Below are positions 24,338 to 32,973 of a stretch of DNA of 49,145 nucleotides, piece after piece. The stretch comes from Actinobacillus sp. Its GTDB lineage: Bacteria; Pseudomonadota; Gammaproteobacteria; Enterobacterales; Pasteurellaceae. Each line of letters opens with the position of its first letter. Within the stretch, counting starts at the first letter, position 1. A program made the position numbers and the translations under genes. The stretch covers positions 1 through 49,145 of the forward strand of contig JAHHQY010000007.1 of the NCBI GenBank assembly GCA_020026115.1, in the 5' to 3' direction. Below the pieces are notes generated by a model. The model worked only from the letters and a program-made list of their open reading frames with translations. It did no database searches and was not told where the DNA came from.

Positions 24338-24511
24338 GCCTTGTGCTTTTCTTGTTAATCAATGGAATGAAAAGAAAACACATAAAACACAACGTCTTAA
24401 AAAAGGCGTTGAGTTTTCTTTTTGTTCCTTTTTTGCTTGTGAGCAACAAGGGTTATTTCTTCGCATAAGTAAAGACGTAACAAAAAATAATTTAATGCAA
24501 CACTAATTATC

Positions 24512-24781
24512 ATGCGCTTATTAACCATCATCTTATTTGCCTTATTAGCTTATTTCCAATACCAGTTTTGGGTGGGAAAAAACGGCTATCAGGATTATCG
24601 TCGCTACCAACAAGAAGTCCGCCAATTAAAAATTCAAAATACGCTAAAAAATGCGCGTAATCAGCAAATGTTTGCTCAAATTCGGGACTTAAAAGAAGGA
24701 AGCGAAGCGATGGAAGAGCAAGCGCGTGAAGATTACGGTTTAGTCAAAAGCGATGAAATTTTTTATCGCTTAGTAAAATAA
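24512..24781 (+). CDS. ftsB: Cell division protein FtsB
   Basis: An 89-residue single-pass inner-membrane protein of the divisome that pairs with FtsL and FtsQ. A membrane span at residues 2-20 (LLTIILFALLAYFQYQFWVG) is followed by a coiled coil (YQQEVRQLKIQNTLKNARNQ onward) and the conserved EEQAREDYGLVKSDEIFY. It is the first gene of ftsB-ispD-ispF-truD, the E. coli order. Confidence 0.94.
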   Translation: MRLLTIILFALLAYFQYQFWVGKNGYQDYRRYQQEVRQLKIQNTLKNARNQQMFAQIRDLKEGSEAMEEQAREDYGLVKSDEIFYRLVK

Positions 24782-24783
24782 AA

Positions 24784-25488
24784 ATGAAGGCTCAAACAAT
24801 GCCCAGTAGAAAAATTATCGCCATCATTCCTGCAGCGGGCGTAGGCTCACGTATGGAAGCGGGGAAAGCGAAGCAATATTTATTGTTAGAAGGCAAAACG
24901 ATTTTGCAACACAGTATTGAGCTTTTCTTACAACATAATGAAATTGCGCGTATTATTGTTGCCATTTCCCCTGAAGATGAAGAAGCGCGCCAATTACCTT
25001 TATACGGCCACGCTAAAATTCAGTGGGTTATGGGCGGTAAAAATCGTGCTGATTCCGTATTAAATGCCTTAAAGGCGATTGAAGATACGCACAATACTTG
25101 GGTTTTAGTGCATGACGCAGCAAGACCTTGTTTACGTTGGCAAGAGGTGGAAAAACTTTTGCAAGTAGAAAATCCGCAAGGGGCGATTTTAGCCATTCCT
25201 GTGGTGGACACTTTAAAAAAGGCTTTCGCACAGAAAAATGGGATTGAAAAAACCGTCGATCGAGCGCAATTATGGCAAGCGCAAACGCCACAGTTTTTCC
25301 CAGCTCAAGCGTTGCGTGATAATTTACAAAAGGCCTTAAAACAAGGGGCAGATATTACCGATGAAGCCAGTGCAATGGAATTTTGTCAGGCAACGCCAGA
25401 ATTAGTTTTAGGGCGGAAAAGTAATTTAAAAATTACCTATCCTGAAGATTTAGCCTTAGCTGAATTTTATTTACGAGAAAAAATTTAA
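24784..25488 (+). CDS. ispD: 2-C-methyl-D-erythritol 4-phosphate cytidylyltransferase
   Basis: A 234-residue enzyme of the MEP isoprenoid pathway that joins MEP to CTP to form CDP-ME. The nucleotide motif IIPAAGVGSRMEAGKAKQYL and the HDAARPC block are diagnostic. The start is uncertain: ATG at 24784 follows the ftsB stop by 2 bases but has no ribosome site, whereas ATG at 24802 has AAGG at proper spacing and would give 228 residues. It is followed 12 bases later by ispF, the next-but-one pathway step. Confidence 0.95.
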   Translation: MKAQTMPSRKIIAIIPAAGVGSRMEAGKAKQYLLLEGKTILQHSIELFLQHNEIARIIVAISPEDEEARQLPLYGHAKIQWVMGGKNRADSVLNALKAIEDTHNTWVLVHDAARPCLRWQEVEKLLQVENPQGAILAIPVVDTLKKAFAQKNGIEKTVDRAQLWQAQTPQFFPAQALRDNLQKALKQGADITDEASAMEFCQATPELVLGRKSNLKITYPEDLALAEFYLREKI

Positions 25489-25500
25489 AAAGGAAAACAA

Positions 25501-25980
25501 ATGCTAAGAATTGGACATGGTTTTGATGTGCATAAATTCGGCACAGGGGAATTTGTGATTTTAGGCGGGGTTAAAATTCCTTATACCCAAGGTTTAATTG
25601 CTCACAGTGACGGCGATGTTGTGTTACATGCTTTAACTGATGCGCTTTTAGGCGCGGTGGCCTTAGGCGATATTGGCAAATTATTTCCTGATACCGATGC
25701 GCAATTTAAGGGCGCAGATAGCCGAGGTTTATTGCGTACTGCTTTTGCCAAAGTACAACAGTTAGGTTATGAAATAGGCAATATCGATATGACAATTATG
25801 GCGCAAGCACCGAAAATGCGCCCACATATTGACGCGATGCGTGCGAATATTGCGCAAGATTTAAACTGCGATATTCAGCAAGTAAACGTTAAAGCGACCA
25901 CCACAGAAGAATTAGGCTTTGTAGGACGCCGTGAAGGCATTGCTTGTACCGCTGTCGCATTATTAAAGAAAAAGGCATAA
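25501..25980 (+). CDS. ispF: 2-C-methyl-D-erythritol 2,4-cyclodiphosphate synthase
   Basis: A 159-residue trimeric enzyme that cyclises CDP-ME 2-phosphate to MEcPP. Zinc ligands lie in IGHGFDVHKF and the neighbouring LIAHSDGDVVLHALTDALLGA. The C-terminal KATTTEELGFVGRREGIACTAV is canonical. AAGGAAAAC precedes the ATG. Confidence 0.97.
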   Translation: MLRIGHGFDVHKFGTGEFVILGGVKIPYTQGLIAHSDGDVVLHALTDALLGAVALGDIGKLFPDTDAQFKGADSRGLLRTAFAKVQQLGYEIGNIDMTIMAQAPKMRPHIDAMRANIAQDLNCDIQQVNVKATTTEELGFVGRREGIACTAVALLKKKA

Positions 25981-25982
25981 AA

Positions 25983-26996
25983 ATGGATTTAGCATATTTA
26001 CATGGCAAACCTTGCCAAAAAGGGCGTTTAAAAGCAGAAAATAAAGATTTTATGGTCTATGAAAATTTAGGCTATGAAATGAGCGGAGATGGAGAGTTTG
26101 TTGCGTTACGCGTGCGTAAAGACGATGCCAACACGCTTTTTGTCGGCGAAAAATTAGCAAAGTTTGCTGGCGTTGCAGTTAAAAATATGGGCTATGCGGG
26201 ATTAAAAGATCGTCATGCCGTAACAGAACAATGGTTTTGCTTACAAATGCCAGGAAAACCCACCCCCGATTTTAGCCAGTTTGCCTTAGAGGGCGTGGAA
26301 ATTTTAGAAGTTACGCGCCACAATCGTAAAATTCGCACGGGAAGTTTAGAAGGCAACCGTTTTGATATTTTATTGCGTGACGTTGTAGAAACGGACGAAA
26401 TAACGCAACGTTTAGAAAACCTTAAAACCTATGGTTTTCCGAATTATTTCACGGAACAACGCTTTGGGCGCGATAATCATAACTTAACCCAGGCTTTACG
26501 CTGGGCTAAGGGTGAAATCACCGTAAAAGATCGTAAAAAACGCAGTTTTTATCTTTCCGCAGCTCGCAGTTATGTTTTTAATTTAGTGGTTTCTGCGCGT
26601 TTAAAATTAGGCTTAGCACACCAAGTGTTACCTCAAGATATTTTACAATTAAAAGGTTCGCACAGTTGGTTTGTCGCCGATGAAAAAGAAGATTTAACGC
26701 TTTTACAACAGCGTTTAGAAAGTGGGGATTTACAACTCACCGCGCCTTTATTAGGCGAGCAAGATCCTAAAGGGGCAAGCCTAGAACAACAAGTGGTCTT
26801 GGAACAAGAAGCGATTTTAAATTTAATGCAAAAGGCCCGAATGGATAGCGCGCGCCGAACCTTAATGATGCTTCCGCAAGACTTAACTTGGCAGTTCGAA
26901 GCGCAAGGCTTACGCTTAAAATTTGCTTTACCTGCGGGAAGTTACGCCACAGCCTTAGTGCGTGAATTAGTATTGCTTGAGGATGAAGAATTCTAA
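25983..26996 (+). CDS. truD: tRNA pseudouridine(13) synthase
   Basis: A 337-residue enzyme that makes pseudouridine at tRNA position 13. The catalytic Asp lies in NMGYAGLKDRHAVTEQWF, and the TruD block NYFTEQRFGRDNHNL follows. The start is ATG at 25983, 2 bases after the ispF stop; an in-frame ATG at 25944 lies inside ispF and is rejected. surE, which follows truD in E. coli, is replaced by a terminator and an unrelated gene. Confidence 0.95.
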   Translation: MDLAYLHGKPCQKGRLKAENKDFMVYENLGYEMSGDGEFVALRVRKDDANTLFVGEKLAKFAGVAVKNMGYAGLKDRHAVTEQWFCLQMPGKPTPDFSQFALEGVEILEVTRHNRKIRTGSLEGNRFDILLRDVVETDEITQRLENLKTYGFPNYFTEQRFGRDNHNLTQALRWAKGEITVKDRKKRSFYLSAARSYVFNLVVSARLKLGLAHQVLPQDILQLKGSHSWFVADEKEDLTLLQQRLESGDLQLTAPLLGEQDPKGASLEQQVVLEQEAILNLMQKARMDSARRTLMMLPQDLTWQFEAQGLRLKFALPAGSYATALVRELVLLEDEEF

Positions 26997-27022
26997 TTTC
27001 TAACTTTGACCTTGATTTAATT

Positions 27023-27056
27023 AAGCGTGAAGAAAATCTTCGCGCTTTTTTTTTTT
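27023..27056 (+). terminator. Terminator of ftsB-ispD-ispF-truD
   Basis: AAGCGTGAAGA-AAA-TCTTCGCGCTT with one mismatch near the base of the stem, then a long T-run. Confidence 0.85.
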
Positions 27057-27166
27057 GTAAAATGTGATCCTATTCAAACTATTTATTTTTTGCCTTTGCT
27101 ACACTCAATGTCCTTTTACGCGCTTTTAACGCTTTTTTAACTGAGTATTAGGAACAAGGTGAAGGC

Positions 27167-27778
27167 ATGTTTTTGTATTTTTTAGATTTATTTGGTACGA
27201 GCATATTTGCAGTATCCGGTGTGATTTTAGCGTTTCGTTTACGCATGGATGCTGTGGGCGTGCTTGTGTTAGCCGCTGCCGTCGCCATTGGGGGAGGAAC
27301 GCTACGAGATGTTATTTTAGACGTCCCAGTTTTTTGGTTGCGTGATAACACCTATATTTGGGTGATTATTTTCACCTGTATTATTACCGGCTGTTTAATC
27401 AATCGTTATCGTATCACTTGGTGGTTTTTGCCTATTTCTGATGCCCTTGGCTTAGGCGTTTTTGCTATTATCGGGGCGGAAAAAGCCTTACGCTTAGGCT
27501 TAAGTCCAACGGTTGCGGTGATTATGGGAACGTTAACAGGCTGTGGCGGTGGGGCTATTCGAGATGTTTTAGCGCGCCGTATTCCTTTTGTTTTGAAAGA
27601 AGAAATTTATGCCAGCGCTTGTATCCTTGGCGCAGGGGTTTATGCTATTTTGTATCAAAAGCAAGTCGATGCCGATATCGCCATTTCAATTGGTATTGCA
27701 GTGGCCTTAGCGATTCGAATTCCTGCAATTATTTGGAATATTTCCTTACCAAGATTTTCTTATCGTCCGCAAAAATAA
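27167..27778 (+). CDS. TRIC-type cation channel family protein (UPF0126, YicG-like)
   Basis: A 203-residue inner-membrane protein with about seven spans. Two tandem UPF0126 repeats each end in a glycine-rich motif before an acidic helix: AIGGGTLRDVILD near residue 45 and GCGGGAIRDVLARRIP near residue 130. Bacterial TRIC proteins form trimeric potassium- or sodium-conducting channels; the substrate here is not known. AAGGTG precedes the ATG. It is monocistronic, with an inverted motif pair just past the stop. Confidence 0.88.
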   Translation: MFLYFLDLFGTSIFAVSGVILAFRLRMDAVGVLVLAAAVAIGGGTLRDVILDVPVFWLRDNTYIWVIIFTCIITGCLINRYRITWWFLPISDALGLGVFAIIGAEKALRLGLSPTVAVIMGTLTGCGGGAIRDVLARRIPFVLKEEIYASACILGAGVYAILYQKQVDADIAISIGIAVALAIRIPAIIWNISLPRFSYRPQK

Positions 27779-27780
27779 TG

Positions 27781-27822
27781 CTTCGCGCCGAAAAAGGGAT
27801 TGGGCTTTTTTTCGGCGCGAGT
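27781..27822. terminator. Inverted pair of uptake-like motifs, terminator after the TRIC gene
   Basis: CTTCGCGCCGAAAAA (27781-27795) faces its inverse at 27807-27822 (TTTTTTCGGCGCGAGT). The stem is at least 12 pairs and starts 3 bases past the stop codon. Confidence 0.65.
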
Positions 27823-27923
27823 GTGTTTGAAAAATAAGCGTTTACAAGATAACGTTTTCCTTTCCATTTTCTCTTGTGCTAGGATCGTCGGCAATTTTTT
27901 TATTTTTATTAGGTGTTTGGCCG

Positions 27924-30900
27924 ATGATTCCGGTGTTAGATAAAATTCCCCAATTAGACCCTAAAGTAGCGCAATTTTTAGACGCCTTAGAAGAACAAGA
28001 TTTTGCAGGCGATATTGCTCGCAGTTATGCGGAGCGTTTAAGTTTAGCGACAGATAATAGCGTATATCAGCAATTACCGAGCGCCATTCTTTTCCCGAAA
28101 GAAACGGCAGATTTAGTGCGCATCACAAAATTAGCCCAAAGAGAGGAATTTCGCGCCTTGACTTTTACACCCCGCGGGGGCGGAACAGGCACTAATGGGC
28201 AAAGTTTAAACCAAAATATTATTGTGGATTTATCTCGTCATATGACGGGAATTTTAGAATTAAACTTAAAAGAACGTTGGGTGCGCGTGCAAGCAGGGGT
28301 GGTGAAAGACCAACTGAATGCTTATTTAAAACCTTACGGCTTATTTTTTGCCCCTGAACTTTCCACCAGTAATCGCGCAACCTTAGGCGGAATGATCAGC
28401 ACCGACGCTTCAGGGCAAGGTTCGTTAAAATATGGCAAAACTTCCCATCACGTTTTAGCCTTGCGCTCAGTGTTAATGAACGGTGAAGTGTTAGAAACCA
28501 AAGCACGCTCTGTAACAGAAATGGCGCAAGCCCATCCTTTAGAACAAGCGGTGTTTCAACGTTGCCAAGCTCATCGCCAAGCCATTTTGCGCGATTTACC
28601 TCAATTAAACCGTTTTTTAACAGGATATGATTTAAAACACGTTTTCAATGATTCGGAAACAGAATTTAATTTAAGCCGAATTATTACAGGCGCAGAAGGC
28701 ACGTTAGCTTTTGTGTGCGAAGCCACATTAAATTTAACGCCTATTCCGCAGTTTCGAGGCTTAATCAATATTCAATACACGTCCTTTGACGCGGCATTAC
28801 GCAACGCGCCTTTTTTAGTGCAAGCGAAAGCGCTTTCCGTGGAAACCGTAGACAGTAAAGTGCTGAATTTAGCTAAAGAAGACATTATTTGGCATTCCGT
28901 TAAAGATTTGCTTCGCGCCGAAAATTTAGCGCAAGTGCAAGGCTTAAATATTGTCGAGTTTGCCGGAGATGACCCTCTTGAACAACAGGCTTTAATGGCC
29001 GATTTATGCCAAAAGCTAGATGAAAAAATCGCACAAGGCGAAGGGGAAATTTTAGGTTATCAATGTTGCGAAGATTTAGACAGTATTCAAAAAATTTATG
29101 CCATGCGTAAAAAAGCCGTCGGCTTATTGGGGAATGCGAAAGGACGGGCAAAACCGATTCCTTTTGTGGAAGACACCTGCGTTCCGCCAGAAAATTTAGC
29201 GGATTATATTCGTGAATTTCGCCAATTATTAGATGAACATCAATTAAATTACGGTATGTTTGGCCACGTTGATGCGGGGGTTTTACATGTTCGTCCCGCA
29301 TTAGATTTAACCGATAAAGCACAAGTGGCGTTATTTAAACAAATTTCCGATAGCGTTGCAGACTTAACGCAAAAATATGGGGGCTTAATTTGGGGTGAAC
29401 ACGGTAAAGGCGTAAGGGGCGAGTATAACGAAAAATATTTCACACCTGAATTATGGCGACAACTTCGCACAATCAAAGGCTTATTTGATCCGGAAAACCG
29501 CTTAAATCCAGGGAAAATTTGTACGCCACTGGGTAATGAAAGCGCACTTTTTACTGTTTTATCGCCAATGCGCGCCGATAAAGATCGTCATATTCCGCTT
29601 AAAATGCGCGATGATTTTAAAGGCGCATTAAATTGTAACGGTAACGGCTTATGTTTTAATTTTGATGTACATAGCGCAATGTGTCCTTCCATGAAAGTGA
29701 GCCGTAATCGTCTTTTATCACCGAAAGGGCGCGCAAGTATGGTGCGTGAATGGTTATATTTATTGGCGCAAGAACAAGTCGATCCGCAAGATTTAGCTTT
29801 TCAAAAGCAAAAAGCAAGTTTACGTCAGTGCTTAACGCAAATACAAAATAGCTGGCAAAAAAAACAAGGGAAGTATGATTTTTCTCATGAAGTGAAAAAG
29901 GCTTTAGATTCTTGTTTAGCTTGTAAAGCCTGCGCAAGTCAATGCCCAATTAAAATTGATGTTCCGCAATTTAAATCATTGTTTTTGCATAATTATCATC
30001 AACGATATTTACGTTCAGCGAAAGACCATATTGTGGCGAATGTAGAAAAAATTGCCCCAATTATGGCAAAAGTACCGCAGTTTTTTAACTTTTTTAGTCA
30101 ACATAGCTTAAGCCAAAAATTTGCACAGAATTATTTCGGCTTGGTCGATTTACCTGCGCTTTCTGTGCCGAATTTAGCGCAACAACTGGTCGAAATTGGG
30201 GTGAAAGATTTTAATTTAGCTCAATTACGCCAATTAAATGCCGAAGAAAAGGCGAAAACGGTGCTTATCGTGCAAGATCCTTTCACGTCTTATTATGATG
30301 CGAAAGTTGTGGCAGATTGCGTACGATTATTGAAAAAATTAGCGTTTAATCCGGTTTTATTACCTTTTAAACCTAATGGCAAAGCGCAACATATTAAAGG
30401 CTTTTTACAAAAATTTGCGCAGACGGCACAAAATCAAGCAGATTTTTTAAATCAACTGGCTACCTTGAATATTCCAATGATTGGCGTGGATCCTGCCATT
30501 GTTTTATCTTATGCCGATGAATATACGCATATTTTAGGCGAAAAAAGAGGCGATTTTAAAGTTTGGCAAGTTCAAGAATGGTTGAGTAGCCAACAAGAAA
30601 ACTTCGCCTTGCAAGGGGCAAAGCAACATTTAAAAGAAAGTGTGTGGTATTTGTTCCCGCATTGCACAGAAAGCACAATGCAAGTGGCAAGCAGTCAGCA
30701 ATGGCAACAACTTTTTGCCTTATTTAACGCCAAGTTAGAAATTGAAAAAGTCGGTTGTTGTGGCATGGCGGGGACTTTTGGGCATGAGACCGCACATTTA
30801 GCTATGTCAAAAGCAATTTATGCGCAATCATGGCAAGAAAAATTAAAAGGCAAAGATTTAAGTCATTGTTTAGCTACGGGATTTTCTTGTCGTAGCCAAG

Positions 30901-30968
30901 TTGAACGGATGGAAAAACGAACGTTATTGCATCCTGTGCAAGCTTTATTAACTTTATTGGACGAGTAA
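27924..30968 (+). CDS. ydiJ: YdiJ-type FAD-linked 2-hydroxyacid (D-2-hydroxyglutarate) dehydrogenase
   Basis: A protein of about 1014 residues. An N-terminal FAD_binding_4 domain (FTPRGGGTGTNGQSLN, ATLGGMISTDASGQGS) is followed by the vanillyl-alcohol-oxidase-type C-domain (FGHVDAGVLHVRP, LIWGEHGKGVRGEY). Next come an iron-sulfur region (CNGNGLCFNFDVHSAMCPSM, then SCLACKACASQCPIKID) and a C-terminal CCG-type domain (VGCCGMAGTFGHE). E. coli YdiJ oxidises D-2-hydroxyglutarate. I chose ATG at 27924 (MIPVLDKIPQ) over a GTG 48 bases earlier because AGGTG precedes it and the added residues look non-coding. It contains one dispersed motif and is followed by ydiI after 2 bases. Confidence 0.9.
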   Translation: MIPVLDKIPQLDPKVAQFLDALEEQDFAGDIARSYAERLSLATDNSVYQQLPSAILFPKETADLVRITKLAQREEFRALTFTPRGGGTGTNGQSLNQNIIVDLSRHMTGILELNLKERWVRVQAGVVKDQLNAYLKPYGLFFAPELSTSNRATLGGMISTDASGQGSLKYGKTSHHVLALRSVLMNGEVLETKARSVTEMAQAHPLEQAVFQRCQAHRQAILRDLPQLNRFLTGYDLKHVFNDSETEFNLSRIITGAEGTLAFVCEATLNLTPIPQFRGLINIQYTSFDAALRNAPFLVQAKALSVETVDSKVLNLAKEDIIWHSVKDLLRAENLAQVQGLNIVEFAGDDPLEQQALMADLCQKLDEKIAQGEGEILGYQCCEDLDSIQKIYAMRKKAVGLLGNAKGRAKPIPFVEDTCVPPENLADYIREFRQLLDEHQLNYGMFGHVDAGVLHVRPALDLTDKAQVALFKQISDSVADLTQKYGGLIWGEHGKGVRGEYNEKYFTPELWRQLRTIKGLFDPENRLNPGKICTPLGNESALFTVLSPMRADKDRHIPLKMRDDFKGALNCNGNGLCFNFDVHSAMCPSMKVSRNRLLSPKGRASMVREWLYLLAQEQVDPQDLAFQKQKASLRQCLTQIQNSWQKKQGKYDFSHEVKKALDSCLACKACASQCPIKIDVPQFKSLFLHNYHQRYLRSAKDHIVANVEKIAPIMAKVPQFFNFFSQHSLSQKFAQNYFGLVDLPALSVPNLAQQLVEIGVKDFNLAQLRQLNAEEKAKTVLIVQDPFTSYYDAKVVADCVRLLKKLAFNPVLLPFKPNGKAQHIKGFLQKFAQTAQNQADFLNQLATLNIPMIGVDPAIVLSYADEYTHILGEKRGDFKVWQVQEWLSSQQENFALQGAKQHLKESVWYLFPHCTESTMQVASSQQWQQLFALFNAKLEIEKVGCCGMAGTFGHETAHLAMSKAIYAQSWQEKLKGKDLSHCLATGFSCRSQVERMEKRTLLHPVQALLTLLDE
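28911..28926 (+). repeat. Uptake-like motif inside ydiJ
   Basis: CTTCGCGCCGAAAATT, encoding Leu-Arg-Ala-Glu-Asn. Confidence 0.65.
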
Positions 30969-30970
30969 AA

Positions 30971-31393
30971 ATGAGTATTTGGAAAAAAGAAATAGATTTA
31001 GCGCAATTAAATGACGGTTGTCAAAATTGTGCGGTTTCTCATTTAGGTATTAAATTTACAGCTTTTGGCGAAGATTGGTTAGAAGCGACCATGCCGATTA
31101 ACGAAAAAACCATACAACCTATGGGCTGGTTGCATGGTGGTGTTTCTTGCGTATTAGCGGAAACCATAGGTTCACTTGCGGGTTATTGTTGCGTTGAAGA
31201 GCCTTTTGTTACCGTAGGTTCTGAAATTAACGCCAGCCATTTACGCCCGATGAAAGAGGGCGATTGCGCTCGCGCCCGTGCGAAACCACTTAAAATTGGC
31301 CGTACTTTGCATGTATGGGAAATTGATATCTTCAATCAAGCGAATAAACTTTGTTGTCGTTCACGCTTAACCTTGGCAGTAATTAAACCATGA
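30971..31393 (+). CDS. ydiI: Hot-dog thioesterase, YdiI/MenI-like
   Basis: A 140-residue hot-dog-fold acyl-CoA thioesterase. The active-site region is PMGWLHGGVSCVLAETIGSLAGY, with the catalytic Glu following the HGG turn. The E. coli homologue, also beside ydiJ, hydrolyses 1,4-dihydroxy-2-naphthoyl-CoA in menaquinone synthesis, but these enzymes are promiscuous, so the substrate is inferred. It overlaps hemH by 4 bases (ATGA). Confidence 0.9.
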   Translation: MSIWKKEIDLAQLNDGCQNCAVSHLGIKFTAFGEDWLEATMPINEKTIQPMGWLHGGVSCVLAETIGSLAGYCCVEEPFVTVGSEINASHLRPMKEGDCARARAKPLKIGRTLHVWEIDIFNQANKLCCRSRLTLAVIKP

Positions 31394-32349
31394 AAAAAAC
31401 CGGTATTATTTTAGTGAATTTAGGCTCGCCGAAAGCGCCTACGCCAAACGCCGTAGCGGATTATTTATGGCAATTTTTACGTGATAAACGCGTGGTTGAT
31501 TTACCCGCATGGAAGTGGTGGCCCTTGTTAAAATGTGTGATTTTACCGCACCGCGCCAAAAGAGTGGCTCATGATTATGCAAACATTTGGACGGCACAAG
31601 GCTCTCTTTTGCACGCTATTTCCCAGCAACAACAAAAATTATTGCAACAGGCTTTAAATGCGCAAGGCTTTTCCACAAAGGTTGAATTAGCGATGACCTA
31701 CGGCGAGCCGAGTATGGAACAGGCTGTGGCGAAGTTAGAAAAACAAGGGGTAGAAAAGTTGGTGGTTTTCCCACTTTTCCCACAATACAGTAGCTCAACA
31801 ACGGGCGCTGTTTGGGACGCTTTTGTTCACCTTTGGCAAACAAGACGCGATTTACCGCCAATGGAATTTATTCATTCTTATGCGGATAATCCAAGTTATA
31901 TCCATGCCTTAGTTGAAAGTATTGAACGTCGTTGGCAAAAAGGCACTTTTTTACTCTTTTCATTCCATGGCATACCTTTACGTTATGAACAAGAAGGGGA
32001 TAACTATCGCCAATATTGTGAACTCACTGTGCAAAAAGTCGCTGAAAAACTTGCCTTAAATCCGCAAGATTACGCGATGACGTTCCAATCCCGTTTTGGT
32101 CGAGAGCCTTGGCTTACGCCTTATACCGATGAATTTATGCAAAAAGCTGGGCAACAGCACGAGAAAATCGCCGTCATTTGTCCAGGTTTTTCCGCAGATT
32201 GTTTGGAAACGGTGGAAGAAATTGAAAAAGAAAATCGCCAATATTTTCTGCAAGGTGGCGGAAAAGACTTTGTCTATATTCCCGCTTTAAACACCAATCC
32301 TTTGCATATTTCTGCCATGGTGGATATTCTCGCGCCGAAAATTGGTTAA
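31390..32349 (+). CDS. hemH: Ferrochelatase
   Basis: A 319-residue enzyme that inserts Fe2+ into protoporphyrin IX, the last step of heme synthesis. GIILVNLGSPKAPT opens the protein. The conserved His lies in FSFHGIPLRY and the acidic path in CPGFSADCLETVEEI. The C-terminus ends DILAPKIG, with the final codons formed by a dispersed motif copy. Confidence 0.96.
   Translation: MKKTGIILVNLGSPKAPTPNAVADYLWQFLRDKRVVDLPAWKWWPLLKCVILPHRAKRVAHDYANIWTAQGSLLHAISQQQQKLLQQALNAQGFSTKVELAMTYGEPSMEQAVAKLEKQGVEKLVVFPLFPQYSSSTTGAVWDAFVHLWQTRRDLPPMEFIHSYADNPSYIHALVESIERRWQKGTFLLFSFHGIPLRYEQEGDNYRQYCELTVQKVAEKLALNPQDYAMTFQSRFGREPWLTPYTDEFMQKAGQQHEKIAVICPGFSADCLETVEEIEKENRQYFLQGGGKDFVYIPALNTNPLHISAMVDILAPKIG
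32328..32343 (+). repeat. Uptake-like motif at the end of hemH
   Basis: TCTCGCGCCGAAAATT, encoding Leu-Ala-Pro-Lys-Ile. This is the last copy in the window. Confidence 0.65.
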
Positions 32350-32426
32350 AAAGTAAAACAAAAAGCCTTGCAATTAAGCCACTTGCGTAAATTTAAAGCA
32401 AATAAAAAGGCAAGGGCAAAAATTAG

Positions 32427-32454
32427 TTGCAAGGCGCTAAAAACGCCCTATAAT
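32427..32454 (+). promoter_or_regulatory. tRNA-Leu promoter
   Basis: TTGCAA (32427-32432) and TATAAT (32449-32454) are spaced 16 bases, with the GC-rich discriminator ACGCAC of stable-RNA promoters. Confidence 0.7.
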
Positions 32455-32484
32455 ACGCACTCATTGAGATGGTTTACTTATCAA

Positions 32485-32570
32485 GCCTGGGTGGCGAAAT
32501 TGGTAGACGCAGCGGATTCAAAATCCGCCGGTGAATAACCGTGTCGGTTCGAGTCCGACCCTAGGCACCA
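32485..32570 (+). tRNA. tRNA-Leu (CAA anticodon)
   Basis: An 86-base gene with encoded CCA. The acceptor stem GCCTGGG/CCTAGGC has one G-T pair. The D-loop has TGGTAGACGC, the anticodon stem GCGGA/TCCGC holds loop TTCAAAA (anticodon CAA, reads UUG), a long class II variable arm follows, and the T-loop is GGTTCGAGTCC. It is the last backbone gene before the island; tRNA-Leu genes are common integration sites. Confidence 0.96.
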
Positions 32571-32973
32571 CATCAAATTCTTTATTTTCCCCCCTCCTTT
32601 TCTAAACCAACAAAAACTCTCGTTTAACTTATTTCTCAAACGATCTTACTTCTTTGCTAAATAATTCAGCATAAAAGCAACGCTGGAATATTGAATAAAA
32701 TTTTGACGAAAATTCCGACCTTATCTTTCCTTGTCGTAATTTACTATTTTCTGTACGGTATCTTGTAAATCACCAGCAATTTTTTTGAATGTCATAGTCC
32801 ACTCTCTAGCGATGTTGATAGTTTATGTTACTAGTGTCAGTCGCATACTCGTTCCCCTTTTGTGGCTTATAATTTTAATCATTATTTTCTACCACCTTCC
32901 CTAACCAAGCTTTCTTAGATTATTTTTTATTCCGCCTAATGCTATAATTCATTAAAAATTAAGGAGCTTGGGA
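32571..32973. other. Intergenic region at the left edge of the island
   Basis: No convincing gene. It holds an imperfect hairpin-like element at 32685-32722 related to the one at 49096-49132. A minus-strand frame of 24 codons (32795 down to 32721) begins ATG ACA TTC AAA and may be a decayed gene start or chance. No integrase and no tRNA-Leu 3' duplicate were seen. Confidence 0.5.
32685..32722. repeat. Island-flanking element, left copy
   Basis: GGAATATTGAATAAAATTTT followed by GACGAAAATTCCGACCTT. By eye about three quarters of its bases align with 49096-49132, and its complement shares AGGTCGGAATTTT with 48636. Confidence 0.4.

Noticed and set aside
28545..28553. ACAAGCGGT, the Actinobacillus-type uptake core
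   Set aside because: It is a single copy inside ydiJ, again near chance.
32721..32795. 24-codon minus-strand frame with ATG near an AGAGTGGAC sequence
   Set aside because: It is too short, has no family match and no neighbour; kept only as a note in the intergenic entry.
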